A DNA stretch of 9,136 nt, taken from NCBI GenBank assembly GCA_002306745.1, contig DBSW01000015.1, positions 1 to 9,136 on the forward strand, written 5' to 3'. Shown one piece after another: positions 1 through 6,706 of this stretch. The DNA is from Dehalococcoidia bacterium UBA1332. Lineage in GTDB: Bacteria > Chloroflexota > Dehalococcoidia > Lucifugimonadales > Lucifugimonadaceae. Numbering within the stretch: position 1 is the stretch's first letter; every line of letters starts with the position of its first letter. Made by a program: the position numbers and the translations under genes. The notes below the pieces were generated by a model. The model searched no databases. It worked only from the letters and a program-made list of their open reading frames with translations, and was not told the DNA's origin.

Positions 1-18
1 CTTGGAGTAGTAAAGACA

Positions 19-1476
19 ATGACATCAAGAACCCCTGGTGTTGCGTACAGCATTACAGTCAGATCTGCATACCCAAACGAGCCTGGTATGCTTGGGAAAA
101 TTACATCAGCTATTGGAGAGGCTGGTGGGAGCGCACAGGCAGTTGACGTTGTTCAGACTTCGAAGGGTGAAATGGTTCGAGATTTCACTGTAAACACTTC
201 TGGACATGATCATGCACTTAGTGTGGTCGAGGCTATAAAGGGTGTTGAAAAAGTAAAAGTTCGCAGCGTATCTGATCAGACATTTCTGCTTCATGTTGGT
301 GGGAAAATCGAGATGGAGTCGCGGGTCACTGTAGCCTCTCGAGACGATATGTCTAAGGCTTACACACCCGGCGTTGGAAGAGTCTGTATGGCGATAAATG
401 AAGATCCTGACGCTGTATGGGCTTTGACTGGTAAAGGGCACACCGTTGCTGTAGTTTCTGATGGGTCTGCTGTACTCGGTTTGGGAGATATAGGTGCCGC
501 CGCATCACTGCCAGTGATGGAAGGGAAGGCATTGTTGTTCAAAGAATTCGGTGGTGTAGATGCTTGGCCGGTTGTTCTTGATACTAAAGACACTGAAGAG
601 ATTATTCGCACCGTAAAGGCTATAGCTCCTGGTTTTGGTGGCATTAACTTGGAAGATATAGCAGCACCACGTTGCTTTGAGATCGAAGAACGTCTGCGAT
701 CTGAGCTGGATATTCCGGTTTTTCATGATGACCAGCATGGGACTGCAGTCGTTGTTTTGGCGGGGCTAATAAATGCTCTAAAGATAGTTAACAAGAGACC
801 TAGGGATTTAAGGGTAGTGCTTGCTGGAGTAGGAGCAGCTGGTACTGCTTGCACGAATATTCTTCACACTTATGGGGTAAAAAATATTATCGGATTCGAT
901 CGATCTGGAGCACTTAATCAAAGTCGGGATTACGGCGACAATTCGATGAAGCAGCTATTCGCAGATAGTACCAATCCTGAAAACTTTAACGGAACTCTCG
1001 CAGAAGGGTTAATTGGTGCGGATATGTTACTGGGACTTGCTGGTCCTAGTCTCGTTACTTCTGATGATGTTTCGAAGATGGCTGATGATGCTATCGTTTT
1101 TGCGTTGTCGAATCCTGACCCTGAAATTTGGCCGGAAGAAGTCCCTGTGAATGTCAGAGTTATGGCCACGGGTCGAACTGATTACCCAAACCAAGTCAAC
1201 AACTCTCTATGTTTTCCTGGTTTATTCAGAGGAGTATTAGATGTTAGAGCTTCCACGATCAATGATGATATGAAAATCGCGGCTGCTGAGGCTATCGCAG
1301 GTGTAATTCCAGATTCTCATATATCGGAAGATTTCATCATACCTAGTGTATTTGATAAAAATGTTGCTAAACGAGTAGCACGAAGTGTCGCCCGGAAAGC
1401 CCAGGCAACTGGCGTAGCGCGGCGAAGACGGCGTAGGGGCGATGAAGTTTATGCTGCATTTAGAACGCAAAGCTAA
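19..1476 (+). CDS. NAD(P)-dependent malic enzyme with N-terminal ACT domain
   Basis: The product (485 aa) should oxidatively decarboxylate malate to pyruvate and CO2, reducing NAD(P), in the cytoplasm. Residues about 10-85 look like an ACT domain, a small ligand-binding regulatory fold, so allosteric control is likely; the effector is unknown. The catalytic part follows: YTPGVG (Tyr115, the presumed general acid), Lys170 in MEGKA, the metal-binding Glu212-Asp213 in LEDI, and FHDDQHGTA (Asp237/238). The nucleotide-binding loop GVGAAGTA is at 270-277. An acidic residue after the next strand (Asp294) favours NAD over NADP, by inference. NNSLCFPGLFRGVLD near 394-408 is a family hallmark. The C-terminus has six consecutive arginines (469-474) and a short tail. 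The start is ATG with GGAG 11 bases upstream (positions 4-7). The frame is open to the window edge, so a longer N-terminus cannot be excluded. No functional link to the next gene is evident. Confidence 0.93.
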   Translation: MTSRTPGVAYSITVRSAYPNEPGMLGKITSAIGEAGGSAQAVDVVQTSKGEMVRDFTVNTSGHDHALSVVEAIKGVEKVKVRSVSDQTFLLHVGGKIEMESRVTVASRDDMSKAYTPGVGRVCMAINEDPDAVWALTGKGHTVAVVSDGSAVLGLGDIGAAASLPVMEGKALLFKEFGGVDAWPVVLDTKDTEEIIRTVKAIAPGFGGINLEDIAAPRCFEIEERLRSELDIPVFHDDQHGTAVVVLAGLINALKIVNKRPRDLRVVLAGVGAAGTACTNILHTYGVKNIIGFDRSGALNQSRDYGDNSMKQLFADSTNPENFNGTLAEGLIGADMLLGLAGPSLVTSDDVSKMADDAIVFALSNPDPEIWPEEVPVNVRVMATGRTDYPNQVNNSLCFPGLFRGVLDVRASTINDDMKIAAAEAIAGVIPDSHISEDFIIPSVFDKNVAKRVARSVARKAQATGVARRRRRRGDEVYAAFRTQS

Positions 1477-1547
1477 TTCGGTTATCTGCTTGGATAATTT
1501 CATGTTTTCATCGTATTTTTTCATTAATTTTGGAAGATAACTAAAGT

Positions 1548-2672
1548 GTGGGTCTATTGAAAGCTGTAATTGTTGGCGGTGGTATCGCGGGATGTTCGAC
1601 CGCTTACTATCTAGCCCAGCTAGGGCACGATGTAACTCTGATAGAGCGGGACTCTGTTGCTTTTCACGCATCAGGATTTGCTCAGGGCGCACTAAACCCT
1701 GTAATACGTGGTTCTAGACAGATCGAGTATCAGAAATTTTCTGACTTTTCGATTGGGTTACACCGTCAATTAGCCTTTGATCTTTCAGGTCACAGCTCGA
1801 ATGAGAAGTATTCTAATCTGAATCAAAAAGCTTCTGTTCTTTTGGTCAAGGACGAGTTTCAAGCAACGGCGGCCAAGCGAATTTACGAATCGTATTTGGA
1901 TGATACTGACGTTGACTGTCGTTGGTTGGGTTTAGGGGAGTTAAGTCATATTGATGCGCGCATCTCGGAAGATGTGGTTGGTGGTTTGTATTTGGGCGGT
2001 GCATACGACCTGGATCCTTACAAATTTACACTGGCTATCTGGCAAGCCGCTGAGTCTTTGGGGGCGAATCTTGTGAATCTAGCAGTGGAAGGAATTGCAA
2101 TTAAGGACGGTTTAGCAATCGGTGTTCGCACCAGTGATTTGATTATCCCTGCCGATGTAGTTGTGATTGCTGCTGGTCCTTGGACGGGTGGAATATTGAA
2201 CGAGTGCGGTATTTTCGTTCCTGTTTCGCCGTTACGTGGTCAGATACTTCGTTTGGATGCTCCAGATCCTCCATTGAAAATTTCATTTTGGTGGGATAAA
2301 GATTATGCAACTTCTAAACCGGATGGTTTAGTTTGGGTGGGTACGACTGAGGAAAATGTTGGGTTCGATGCTCAGACAACTGAAAAAGCTCGCGACCTCA
2401 TAATTGACTCGGCGATAAAAATGCTTCCTTTTCTTTCTCAAGCTAAGGTTGTAAAACAGACTGCATGTTTGCGCCCGATGACACCGGATAATATGCCTAT
2501 TATTGACAGTGACTTGAATGTCGATGGATTGGTGATTGCATCTGGTGGTGGAAGACAAGGGATTGCACTTGGTCCTGCGATAGGTATATCGGCAGCGGCG
2601 CTAGTCACGGGTTCGGAACCTCCCATTGATATCAGTGGGTTTTCATTAAGTCGTTTTTCTGATTCGAAATAG
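1548..2672 (+). CDS. DAO-family FAD-dependent amino-acid/amine oxidoreductase
   Basis: This is a 374-aa flavoprotein of the D-amino acid oxidase / glycine oxidase / sarcosine oxidase superfamily. The N-terminal Rossmann motif VGGGIAG (9-15) followed by Glu33 at the end of the second strand binds the ADP part of FAD. ASGFAQGALNP (41-51) matches the family's second conserved block. AAGPWTGG (208-215), LRGQILRLDAP (229-239), LRPMTPDNMPII (308-319) and GGGRQGIALGPAIG (333-346) are the substrate-domain and C-terminal FAD-closing blocks. The substrate cannot be read from the sequence. Glycine oxidase (ThiO-like) is one possibility, but no thiamine genes are nearby, so I give no symbol. There is no signal peptide, so it is cytoplasmic. 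The GTG start is supported by GGAAG at 1532-1536, 11 bases upstream; an in-frame TTG at 1557 is an alternative. The gene ends with two consecutive in-frame stops (TAG TGA). Confidence 0.88.
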   Translation: MGLLKAVIVGGGIAGCSTAYYLAQLGHDVTLIERDSVAFHASGFAQGALNPVIRGSRQIEYQKFSDFSIGLHRQLAFDLSGHSSNEKYSNLNQKASVLLVKDEFQATAAKRIYESYLDDTDVDCRWLGLGELSHIDARISEDVVGGLYLGGAYDLDPYKFTLAIWQAAESLGANLVNLAVEGIAIKDGLAIGVRTSDLIIPADVVVIAAGPWTGGILNECGIFVPVSPLRGQILRLDAPDPPLKISFWWDKDYATSKPDGLVWVGTTEENVGFDAQTTEKARDLIIDSAIKMLPFLSQAKVVKQTACLRPMTPDNMPIIDSDLNVDGLVIASGGGRQGIALGPAIGISAAALVTGSEPPIDISGFSLSRFSDSK

Positions 2673-2774
2673 TGATTCTGCGCAAAGTCCAAGTTATTTC
2701 GCCCGAATTATTGGAATATAGATACTCAATTTACGAGAAAACTGTTTCCTAACGAAACGGCCAAACACAATTTA

Positions 2775-3413
2775 GTGAATAGAGGAATTAAAGAGTTGAT
2801 CGATCGTTCGAGGGTTACTAAGGTTTCTGATGAGCAATCTGGAAGTTGGACTCGTAGTGGTGGGTCATATCAGCTTGTTTTTGATTTAGGGCATCAAATT
2901 AAAGACAAGCCCCCTGTGATTGCGGTGGATGAAATTGTCAAGATAATGCTTAGATCCCATGAACCCGGGTTAACCCTTCCTTCGGTCCGCGTATCTGGTC
3001 GTATGCGACGAACATTAGGGTCTTATACTCCGACAAAAAAGCTAATATCTATTTCCTCCAGATTACTTGCTCTTGGCAATGATGGTGACATACGTGAGGT
3101 GGTTTTGCATGAAGTTGCCCATGCCATTGTTCATTCGCGTTGGGGAGAGCGTCCGACTGCGCATGGTAAAGAGTTTCGTTCAGTGTGTCAGGAGATCGGA
3201 GCGAAACCTCGCCGATATGTCGATGTGTCTACTGATGACTGGGATTCTAGAATTAGATATCTATCTAAATGTGAATCTTGCCACGTATCGATTGTAAGAA
3301 AGCGCCGAATGAAATCGGTTCGTTGTGCTTGTGGAACTAAGCTTTATCCCGAATCTTGGTTTACTGTTGCGCCTGATCAGGAGGGCGCGGCTGATGAATG
3401 GGTAAGAATTTAA
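2775..3413 (+). CDS. SprT-like zinc metalloprotein (putative metallopeptidase)
   Basis: This is a 212-aa protein of the SprT-like family, zincin-type metallopeptidases related to eukaryotic Spartan. LHEVAHAIVH holds the HExxH zinc motif (His112, Glu113, His116), and His130 in AHGKEF is the likely third ligand. The C-terminus carries a small zinc ribbon: Cys166-x2-Cys169 and Cys184-x-Cys186, the second pair being CxC rather than CxxC. The substrate is unknown; bacterial SprT proteins are poorly characterised and Spartan's DNA-protein crosslink role should not be assumed. No signal peptide or membrane segment is seen. The GTG at 2775 gives the longest frame but has no clear ribosome-binding site. 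A TTG at 2796 (205-aa product) follows AGAGGA at the usual distance and may be the true start. The gene precedes the pyrimidine operon leader but appears separate from it. Confidence 0.87.
   Translation: MNRGIKELIDRSRVTKVSDEQSGSWTRSGGSYQLVFDLGHQIKDKPPVIAVDEIVKIMLRSHEPGLTLPSVRVSGRMRRTLGSYTPTKKLISISSRLLALGNDGDIREVVLHEVAHAIVHSRWGERPTAHGKEFRSVCQEIGAKPRRYVDVSTDDWDSRIRYLSKCESCHVSIVRKRRMKSVRCACGTKLYPESWFTVAPDQEGAADEWVRI
2781..2786 (+). promoter_or_regulatory. Candidate ribosome-binding site for an internal TTG start of the SprT-like gene
   Basis: AGAGGA lies 9 bases before the in-frame TTG at 2796. It is the only good Shine-Dalgarno-like sequence near the 5' end of the gene, since the bases before the GTG at 2775 lack one. 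It argues that the protein may start 7 residues later than the longest frame. Confidence 0.4.
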
Positions 3414-3518
3414 TTGTTAACTTTTCTGATGCTTTGATGGCAAAGAAATCCAAATTGCCGTTGTGGTTCGCAGATGTGGGTGATAGCTTTAGTTGTTAAG
3501 AACTGAATATTTTGTGGA

Positions 3519-3550
3519 CCTTTAAATCCAGTCCAGAGAGGCTGGCAAGG
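3519..3550 (+). promoter_or_regulatory. PyrR-binding RNA hairpin (anti-antiterminator) of the pyr operon leader
   Basis: The core AGTCCAGAGAGGCT (3530-3543) matches the PyrR binding-loop consensus known from Bacillus pyr leaders. It folds as expected. The lower stem CCTT (3519-3522) pairs with AAGG (3547-3550), and an internal loop TAAAT (3523-3527) faces C3546. The upper stem is 3528-3533 with 3540-3545, including one U-G pair, and is capped by the conserved hexaloop CAGAGA (3534-3539). By analogy, PyrR bound to UMP would stabilise this hairpin. That hides 3542-3550, the same bases needed for the antiterminator, so the terminator downstream can form. Consensus, fold and position (about 157 bases before pyrR) agree. 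Confidence 0.93.
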
Positions 3551-3645
3551 AATCTGCTGAGGCATCACGTATATAGCAGTAGTTGTTTGTGTGCGTCTCA
3601 CTCGCTCGTAATCATCACGAAACTTGTGAACTATCTCCTTGCCAG
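3542..3645 (+). promoter_or_regulatory. Antiterminator pairing of the pyr leader
   Basis: CTGGCAAGGA (3542-3551) is an exact complement of TCCTTGCCAG (3636-3645), giving a 10-bp helix over a roughly 84-base loop. Its left arm is the 3' half of the PyrR-binding hairpin and its right arm is the 5' half and loop of the terminator. Forming it therefore excludes both other structures. When UMP is low and PyrR is off the RNA, this fold would let transcription continue into pyrR. No second conserved structure is evident in the loop; a 5-bp pairing (3554-3558 with 3575-3579) is possible but weak. Confidence 0.8.
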
Positions 3646-3662
3646 TAGGCAAGGATTTTTTT
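3636..3662 (+). terminator. Intrinsic terminator (attenuator) ahead of pyrR
   Basis: A perfect 8-bp stem (TCCTTGCC at 3636-3643 with GGCAAGGA at 3648-3655, loop AGTA) is followed at once by seven T (3656-3662). It lies inside the operon leader, 44 bases before the pyrR start, so it serves as a regulated attenuator rather than an end-of-operon terminator. Its 3' arm is identical to 3544-3551, which shows the competition with the antiterminator. Confidence 0.92.
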
Positions 3663-3697
3663 ATCTCGTTTATTCTGACTTTTACTAGAATATTTAT

Positions 3698-3703
3698 GGA
3701 GAA
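3698..3703 (+). promoter_or_regulatory. Ribosome-binding site of pyrR
   Basis: GGAGAA starts 9 bases before the GTG at 3707, leaving about 5 bases after the GGAG core. It fixes the non-ATG start of pyrR and lies clear of the attenuator structures, so control looks transcriptional rather than by hiding the ribosome site. Confidence 0.8.
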
Positions 3704-3706
3704 TTA

Positions 3707-4255
3707 GTGACAAACAAGGCTGAGCGGGTCTTGCTCAGGCAGGACGATATCAGAAGAGCGACTATGAGGATTGCGCATGAAATTCTTGAGCAGAATCGTG
3801 CAGCATCTGATCTGGTTTTAGTTGGTGTCCAAAAACGTGGGGTATATCTTGCTAGAAGGCTTTCCGATAATATCGAGCATATAGAAGGATTTACACCAGT
3901 TTTGGGTACTCTCGACCCGAGGCTTTGGCGAGATGATCCAGATATAGCTTCAACACAGCCTTTGCTTCCATCAGAAATCCCGTATGGTGTAGATGGTAAA
4001 CCTGTGGTGATTGTGGATGATGTCTTGTACACAGGACGGACAGTACGCGCCGCGATGGAAGCTTTATTGGATTTTGGTAGAGCAAAGCGGATACAGCTAG
4101 CGGTATTGGTAGATAGAGGGCACAGAGAATTGCCGATTTCCCCAGATTTCATTGGAAAAAATATTCCTACAGCCTACGGCGAACGGGTGCAAGTTCGAAT
4201 GATAGAAATTGACGGTGATGACGCTGTTGTTTTGGTACAAGAGGCTAATGACTAA
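3707..4255 (+). CDS. pyrR: PyrR: pyr operon RNA-binding attenuation regulator / uracil phosphoribosyltransferase
   Basis: This 182-aa protein has the usual PyrR length and aligns by eye with Bacillus PyrR along its whole length. The PRPP-binding loop VDDVLYTGRTVRA is at 103-115. LAVLVDRGHRELPI (131-144) and IGKNIPT (149-155) are PyrR hallmarks, the latter region lying near the RNA-binding face in the known family. The N-terminal block with RIAHEILEQN (21-30) is also typical. The protein binds the leader hairpin when UMP is high and promotes termination; most family members also have weak uracil phosphoribosyltransferase activity. The GTG start has a good ribosome-binding site. Being first in the operon it controls, it is autoregulated. 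Its last 8 bases overlap the start of pyrB. Confidence 0.96.
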   Translation: MTNKAERVLLRQDDIRRATMRIAHEILEQNRAASDLVLVGVQKRGVYLARRLSDNIEHIEGFTPVLGTLDPRLWRDDPDIASTQPLLPSEIPYGVDGKPVVIVDDVLYTGRTVRAAMEALLDFGRAKRIQLAVLVDRGHRELPISPDFIGKNIPTAYGERVQVRMIEIDGDDAVVLVQEAND

Positions 4256-5318
4256 TCCAACCAAGCCAGCCGCATCAGGTCAAGTTAGTAGGCAGTTGGC
4301 TGAGGTCGAAGAATTTATTGACGTAAAGCCTTCGGAATTAAAGCAGCGCCGTCACTTAATTGATCTCGATGATCTATCTGTAACTGAGATAACGGAGTTA
4401 TTAAACAGTGCAGAAGGTATGCTAGGAATCGCAAGTAGGGGCATGCGAAAAACTCCAGCGCTTCGCGGCAAAACTATAATCACAATGTTTTTTGAGAATT
4501 CTACGCGCACACGAGTTTCGTTTGAGCAGGCAGGGAAAGTCCTCGGCGCTGACGTTATAAATGTGACAGCTTCAGCGAGTAGTGTGTCGAAGGGGGAGTC
4601 GCTGCTAAACACAGTGAAGACACTCCAAGCTATGCAGATTGATGCTTTGGTCGTGCGTCATCCAGACTCTGGAGCTCCGTATTTTATATCGAATCATACG
4701 GAAGCTGCTGTAGTTAATGCTGGAGACGGAATGCATGCACATCCTACCCAGTCTTTGCTTGATTTATTTACGGTACGTAACCACGTTGGAGATATTGAAG
4801 GTAAGAAAATCGCGATAGTTGGCGACATTCTTTACAGCCGAGTCGCTAGATCCGACATTATCGCTTTTCAAAAAATGGGAGCGCACGTAACGGTTGCTTG
4901 CCCGAACACTTTATTGCCTAATGAATGGCAACTCGGATCAGTATTAGATAAATCGACCGGATTTGGAGATCTAAAGATAGCTTCTAGCGTCGACGAGGCC
5001 ATTGACTCGGCAGATGTCGTAATGCCTCTTAGAATTCAACAAGAACGTCAGGATGCTGGTCATTTACCTAGTTTTCGTGAGTATTCAGATCGGTGGGGTG
5101 TCAACGAAACACGTATGGCACTTGCGAATGATGGTGCATTGCTCATGCATCCAGGTCCGATGAACGAGGGCGTCGAGATATCTAGTGACGTTGCACATGG
5201 CAATCAAAGCGTTATTCAGGAGCAGGTAAAAAATGGCGTGGCGGTTCGAATGGCTGTGCTTTATGCGCTTTGTGCGCCTAGAAAATCCACTAGTCCTGAC
5301 AACAATCAAGAATCCTAG
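4248..5318 (+). CDS. pyrB: Aspartate carbamoyltransferase catalytic chain
   Basis: The enzyme joins carbamoyl phosphate to L-aspartate to give N-carbamoyl-aspartate, the first committed pyrimidine step. Taking ATG 4248 gives 356 aa. The frame is open 39 bases further to an ATG at 4209, but that lies inside pyrR and would add an unlikely peptide. AAGAGG at 4239-4244 supports 4248, although the spacing is tight (3 bases). Signatures: FFENSTRTR (81-89) for carbamoyl phosphate, SKGES (114-118) carrying the mobile-loop Ser/Lys, HPTQ (165-168), LRIQQERQ (261-268) for aspartate, and MHPGPMNEGVEI (300-311). Conserved homology starts near RRHLIDLDDLS (34-44), so about 33 residues are an N-terminal extension relative to the roughly 305-310 aa E. 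coli and Bacillus chains. No regulatory chain (pyrI) is present. It overlaps pyrR by 8 bases, suggesting coupled translation, and ends with tandem TAG TAG. Confidence 0.96.
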   Translation: MTNPTKPAASGQVSRQLAEVEEFIDVKPSELKQRRHLIDLDDLSVTEITELLNSAEGMLGIASRGMRKTPALRGKTIITMFFENSTRTRVSFEQAGKVLGADVINVTASASSVSKGESLLNTVKTLQAMQIDALVVRHPDSGAPYFISNHTEAAVVNAGDGMHAHPTQSLLDLFTVRNHVGDIEGKKIAIVGDILYSRVARSDIIAFQKMGAHVTVACPNTLLPNEWQLGSVLDKSTGFGDLKIASSVDEAIDSADVVMPLRIQQERQDAGHLPSFREYSDRWGVNETRMALANDGALLMHPGPMNEGVEISSDVAHGNQSVIQEQVKNGVAVRMAVLYALCAPRKSTSPDNNQES

Positions 5319-5341
5319 TAGCGAAAGAAAAGGAAACCAAT

Positions 5342-6706
5342 TTGGCAGCCAGAAAACTGGCAATAACGGGTGGTAGGGTGATTGATCCTAAACAAGGGTT
5401 TGATGGATTAGCTGACGTACTAATTTCCGGCGATGTAATTGAAGATGTAACTTCTTGTTCATCAATGGAATCTTACGAAGATTATGAAGTTGTCAATGCT
5501 TCTGGAAAGATCGTAGCTCCGGGTTTTGTTGATCTTCACACTCACCTCAGGGATCCTGGTCAAGAGTGGAAAGAAACGATCTTATCAGGTACGCGTGCCG
5601 CTGCTCATGGCGGATTTACGACTGTATGCGCGATGCCCAACACTGATCCCGTGCAGGATTCAGCTGCTGTTGTTGATGATGTCACTCGCAGGGCAAGTCA
5701 TTACGGTCTCATTCGGGTGCTGCCCATAGGTGCTATCTCAAAAGGACAAAAGGGTAAGCATCTGTCACCTATGGGAGAGCTAGCTGACGCTGGGGTAATA
5801 GGTTTTTCTGATGATGGGAATCCAGTATCAGATGCAAATTTGATGCGTCAAGCGCTTTCATATTCTGTGGGATTGGGGCTACCGATTATAAATCATGCTG
5901 AGGAAAAACAGATTGCTGCTGGAGGCGTGATGAGCGCAGGTCGTGTGGCTACCCGGCTTGGACTCGCAGGCATGCCGGTTGAGGCTGAGAGTGTGATGGT
6001 TTCTAGAGATCTTGATCTGGCTGATCTCGAAGGCGCTCGCTTACATATCCCACATATTTCAACGATAGGCTCATTGATAGCACTGCGTTCAGCGAAAGAA
6101 CGAGGGGTCGATGTCACTGCCGAGGTTACACCACATCACTTGACATTGAATGACGATTGGGTGTTCGGCTTGCATGGTGATGTCCCGGATGCCGTGGGAT
6201 TAGAAGCTTATGACACTAACACCAAAGTTAACCCACCACTACGAAGTCCTGATCATGTCAATGCTGTAATTGAGGCGTTATCGGAAGGATTGATTGACGT
6301 TATCGCTACTGATCATGCTCCACACGCTGTCACTGACAAGGCATGCACCTACAACGAGGCGGCGTATGGAATTAATGTTTTAGAAACTGCATTTTCATCG
6401 GTGTTTGCTTTGGTAGATGCAGGGAAGGTTTCTATAAACCGCTTGATTGAATCACTGACGTCTGGCCCAGCTGGAATACTGAATAAGGATATTGGAACTC
6501 TCACTAAAGGTTACTCTGCAGATGTGGCGATCATTGATCTAGGTAAAAAATGGGTTGTTGTTCCTGAAAAATTTGAATCCAAGAGTACTAACAGTCCGTT
6601 ATCAGGATTGGAGCTAAAAAGCCGTGTGATTATTACGATTTATCGAGGAGAAATAGTGTTCAGTTTGGCGGGCCATCTGCCGGAGACGCATGGAGCTGAT
6701 CGATGA
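5342..6706 (+). CDS. pyrC: Dihydroorotase, class I
   Basis: This cytoplasmic, metal-dependent amidohydrolase (454 aa) reversibly cyclises carbamoyl-aspartate to dihydroorotate. DLHTHLRDPGQEWKE (64-78) holds the metal-binding His66 and His68. FSDDGNPV (155-162) supplies Asp157/158, as in Aquifex-type enzymes where an Asp takes the place of the usual bridging carboxylated lysine. INHAE (His185), HIPHIST (His238), EVTPHHL (261-267) and ATDHAPH (Asp324) complete the site. Length and the HLRDPG block mark class I rather than the shorter E. coli class II type. The start is TTG, supported by AGGA at 5331-5334, 7 bases upstream. It follows pyrB by 23 bases and overlaps carA by 4 (ATGA). All metal-site residues expected for the family are present, so it should be active rather than an inactive structural homologue. 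Confidence 0.95.
   Translation: MAARKLAITGGRVIDPKQGFDGLADVLISGDVIEDVTSCSSMESYEDYEVVNASGKIVAPGFVDLHTHLRDPGQEWKETILSGTRAAAHGGFTTVCAMPNTDPVQDSAAVVDDVTRRASHYGLIRVLPIGAISKGQKGKHLSPMGELADAGVIGFSDDGNPVSDANLMRQALSYSVGLGLPIINHAEEKQIAAGGVMSAGRVATRLGLAGMPVEAESVMVSRDLDLADLEGARLHIPHISTIGSLIALRSAKERGVDVTAEVTPHHLTLNDDWVFGLHGDVPDAVGLEAYDTNTKVNPPLRSPDHVNAVIEALSEGLIDVIATDHAPHAVTDKACTYNEAAYGINVLETAFSSVFALVDAGKVSINRLIESLTSGPAGILNKDIGTLTKGYSADVAIIDLGKKWVVVPEKFESKSTNSPLSGLELKSRVIITIYRGEIVFSLAGHLPETHGADR

Noticed and set aside
1237..1692. 151-aa reverse-strand open frame across the end of the malic enzyme and the following gap
   Set aside because: It has no recognisable motif, overlaps two well-supported genes on the other strand, and looks like a chance frame.
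2694..2722. Possible promoter before the SprT-like gene: TTATTT, 17-base spacer, TATAGA
   Set aside because: The -35 match is poor (2 of 6) in an AT-rich gap where such matches occur by chance.
2742..2760. 7-bp hairpin (CTGTTTC / GAAACGG, loop CTAAC) between the oxidoreductase and SprT-like genes
   Set aside because: It is AT-rich with one G-U pair and has no T run after it on the + strand, so it is not a convincing terminator.
3461..3489. Possible pyr operon promoter: TTGTGG, 17-base spacer, TG-a-TAGCTT (extended -10)
   Set aside because: The position would suit transcription starting near 3496, but each hexamer matches the consensus at only 3 of 6 bases, so it is not listed as a feature.
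3488..3507. 7-bp hairpin just upstream of the PyrR element, followed by TATTTTG
   Set aside because: The stem is weak and AT-rich with a wobble pair and only four T after it; not enough for a terminator of the SprT-like gene.
3563..3619. Direct repeat CATCACG at 3563-3569 and 3613-3619 in the leader
   Set aside because: A 7-base repeat is expected by chance in about 290 bases and plays no part in the folds found.
3410..3652. 80-aa reverse-strand open frame over the pyr leader
   Set aside because: It is the mirror of the structured PyrR leader, whose RNA signals explain the sequence; no protein features are seen.
3694..4152. 152-aa reverse-strand open frame inside pyrR
   Set aside because: It is an opposite-strand shadow of a strongly conserved gene, with a Ser/Arg-rich low-information sequence.
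4209..4247. Upstream ATG that would lengthen PyrB by 13 residues
   Set aside because: It lies well inside pyrR with no good ribosome-binding site and would add a hydrophobic peptide not expected in the family.
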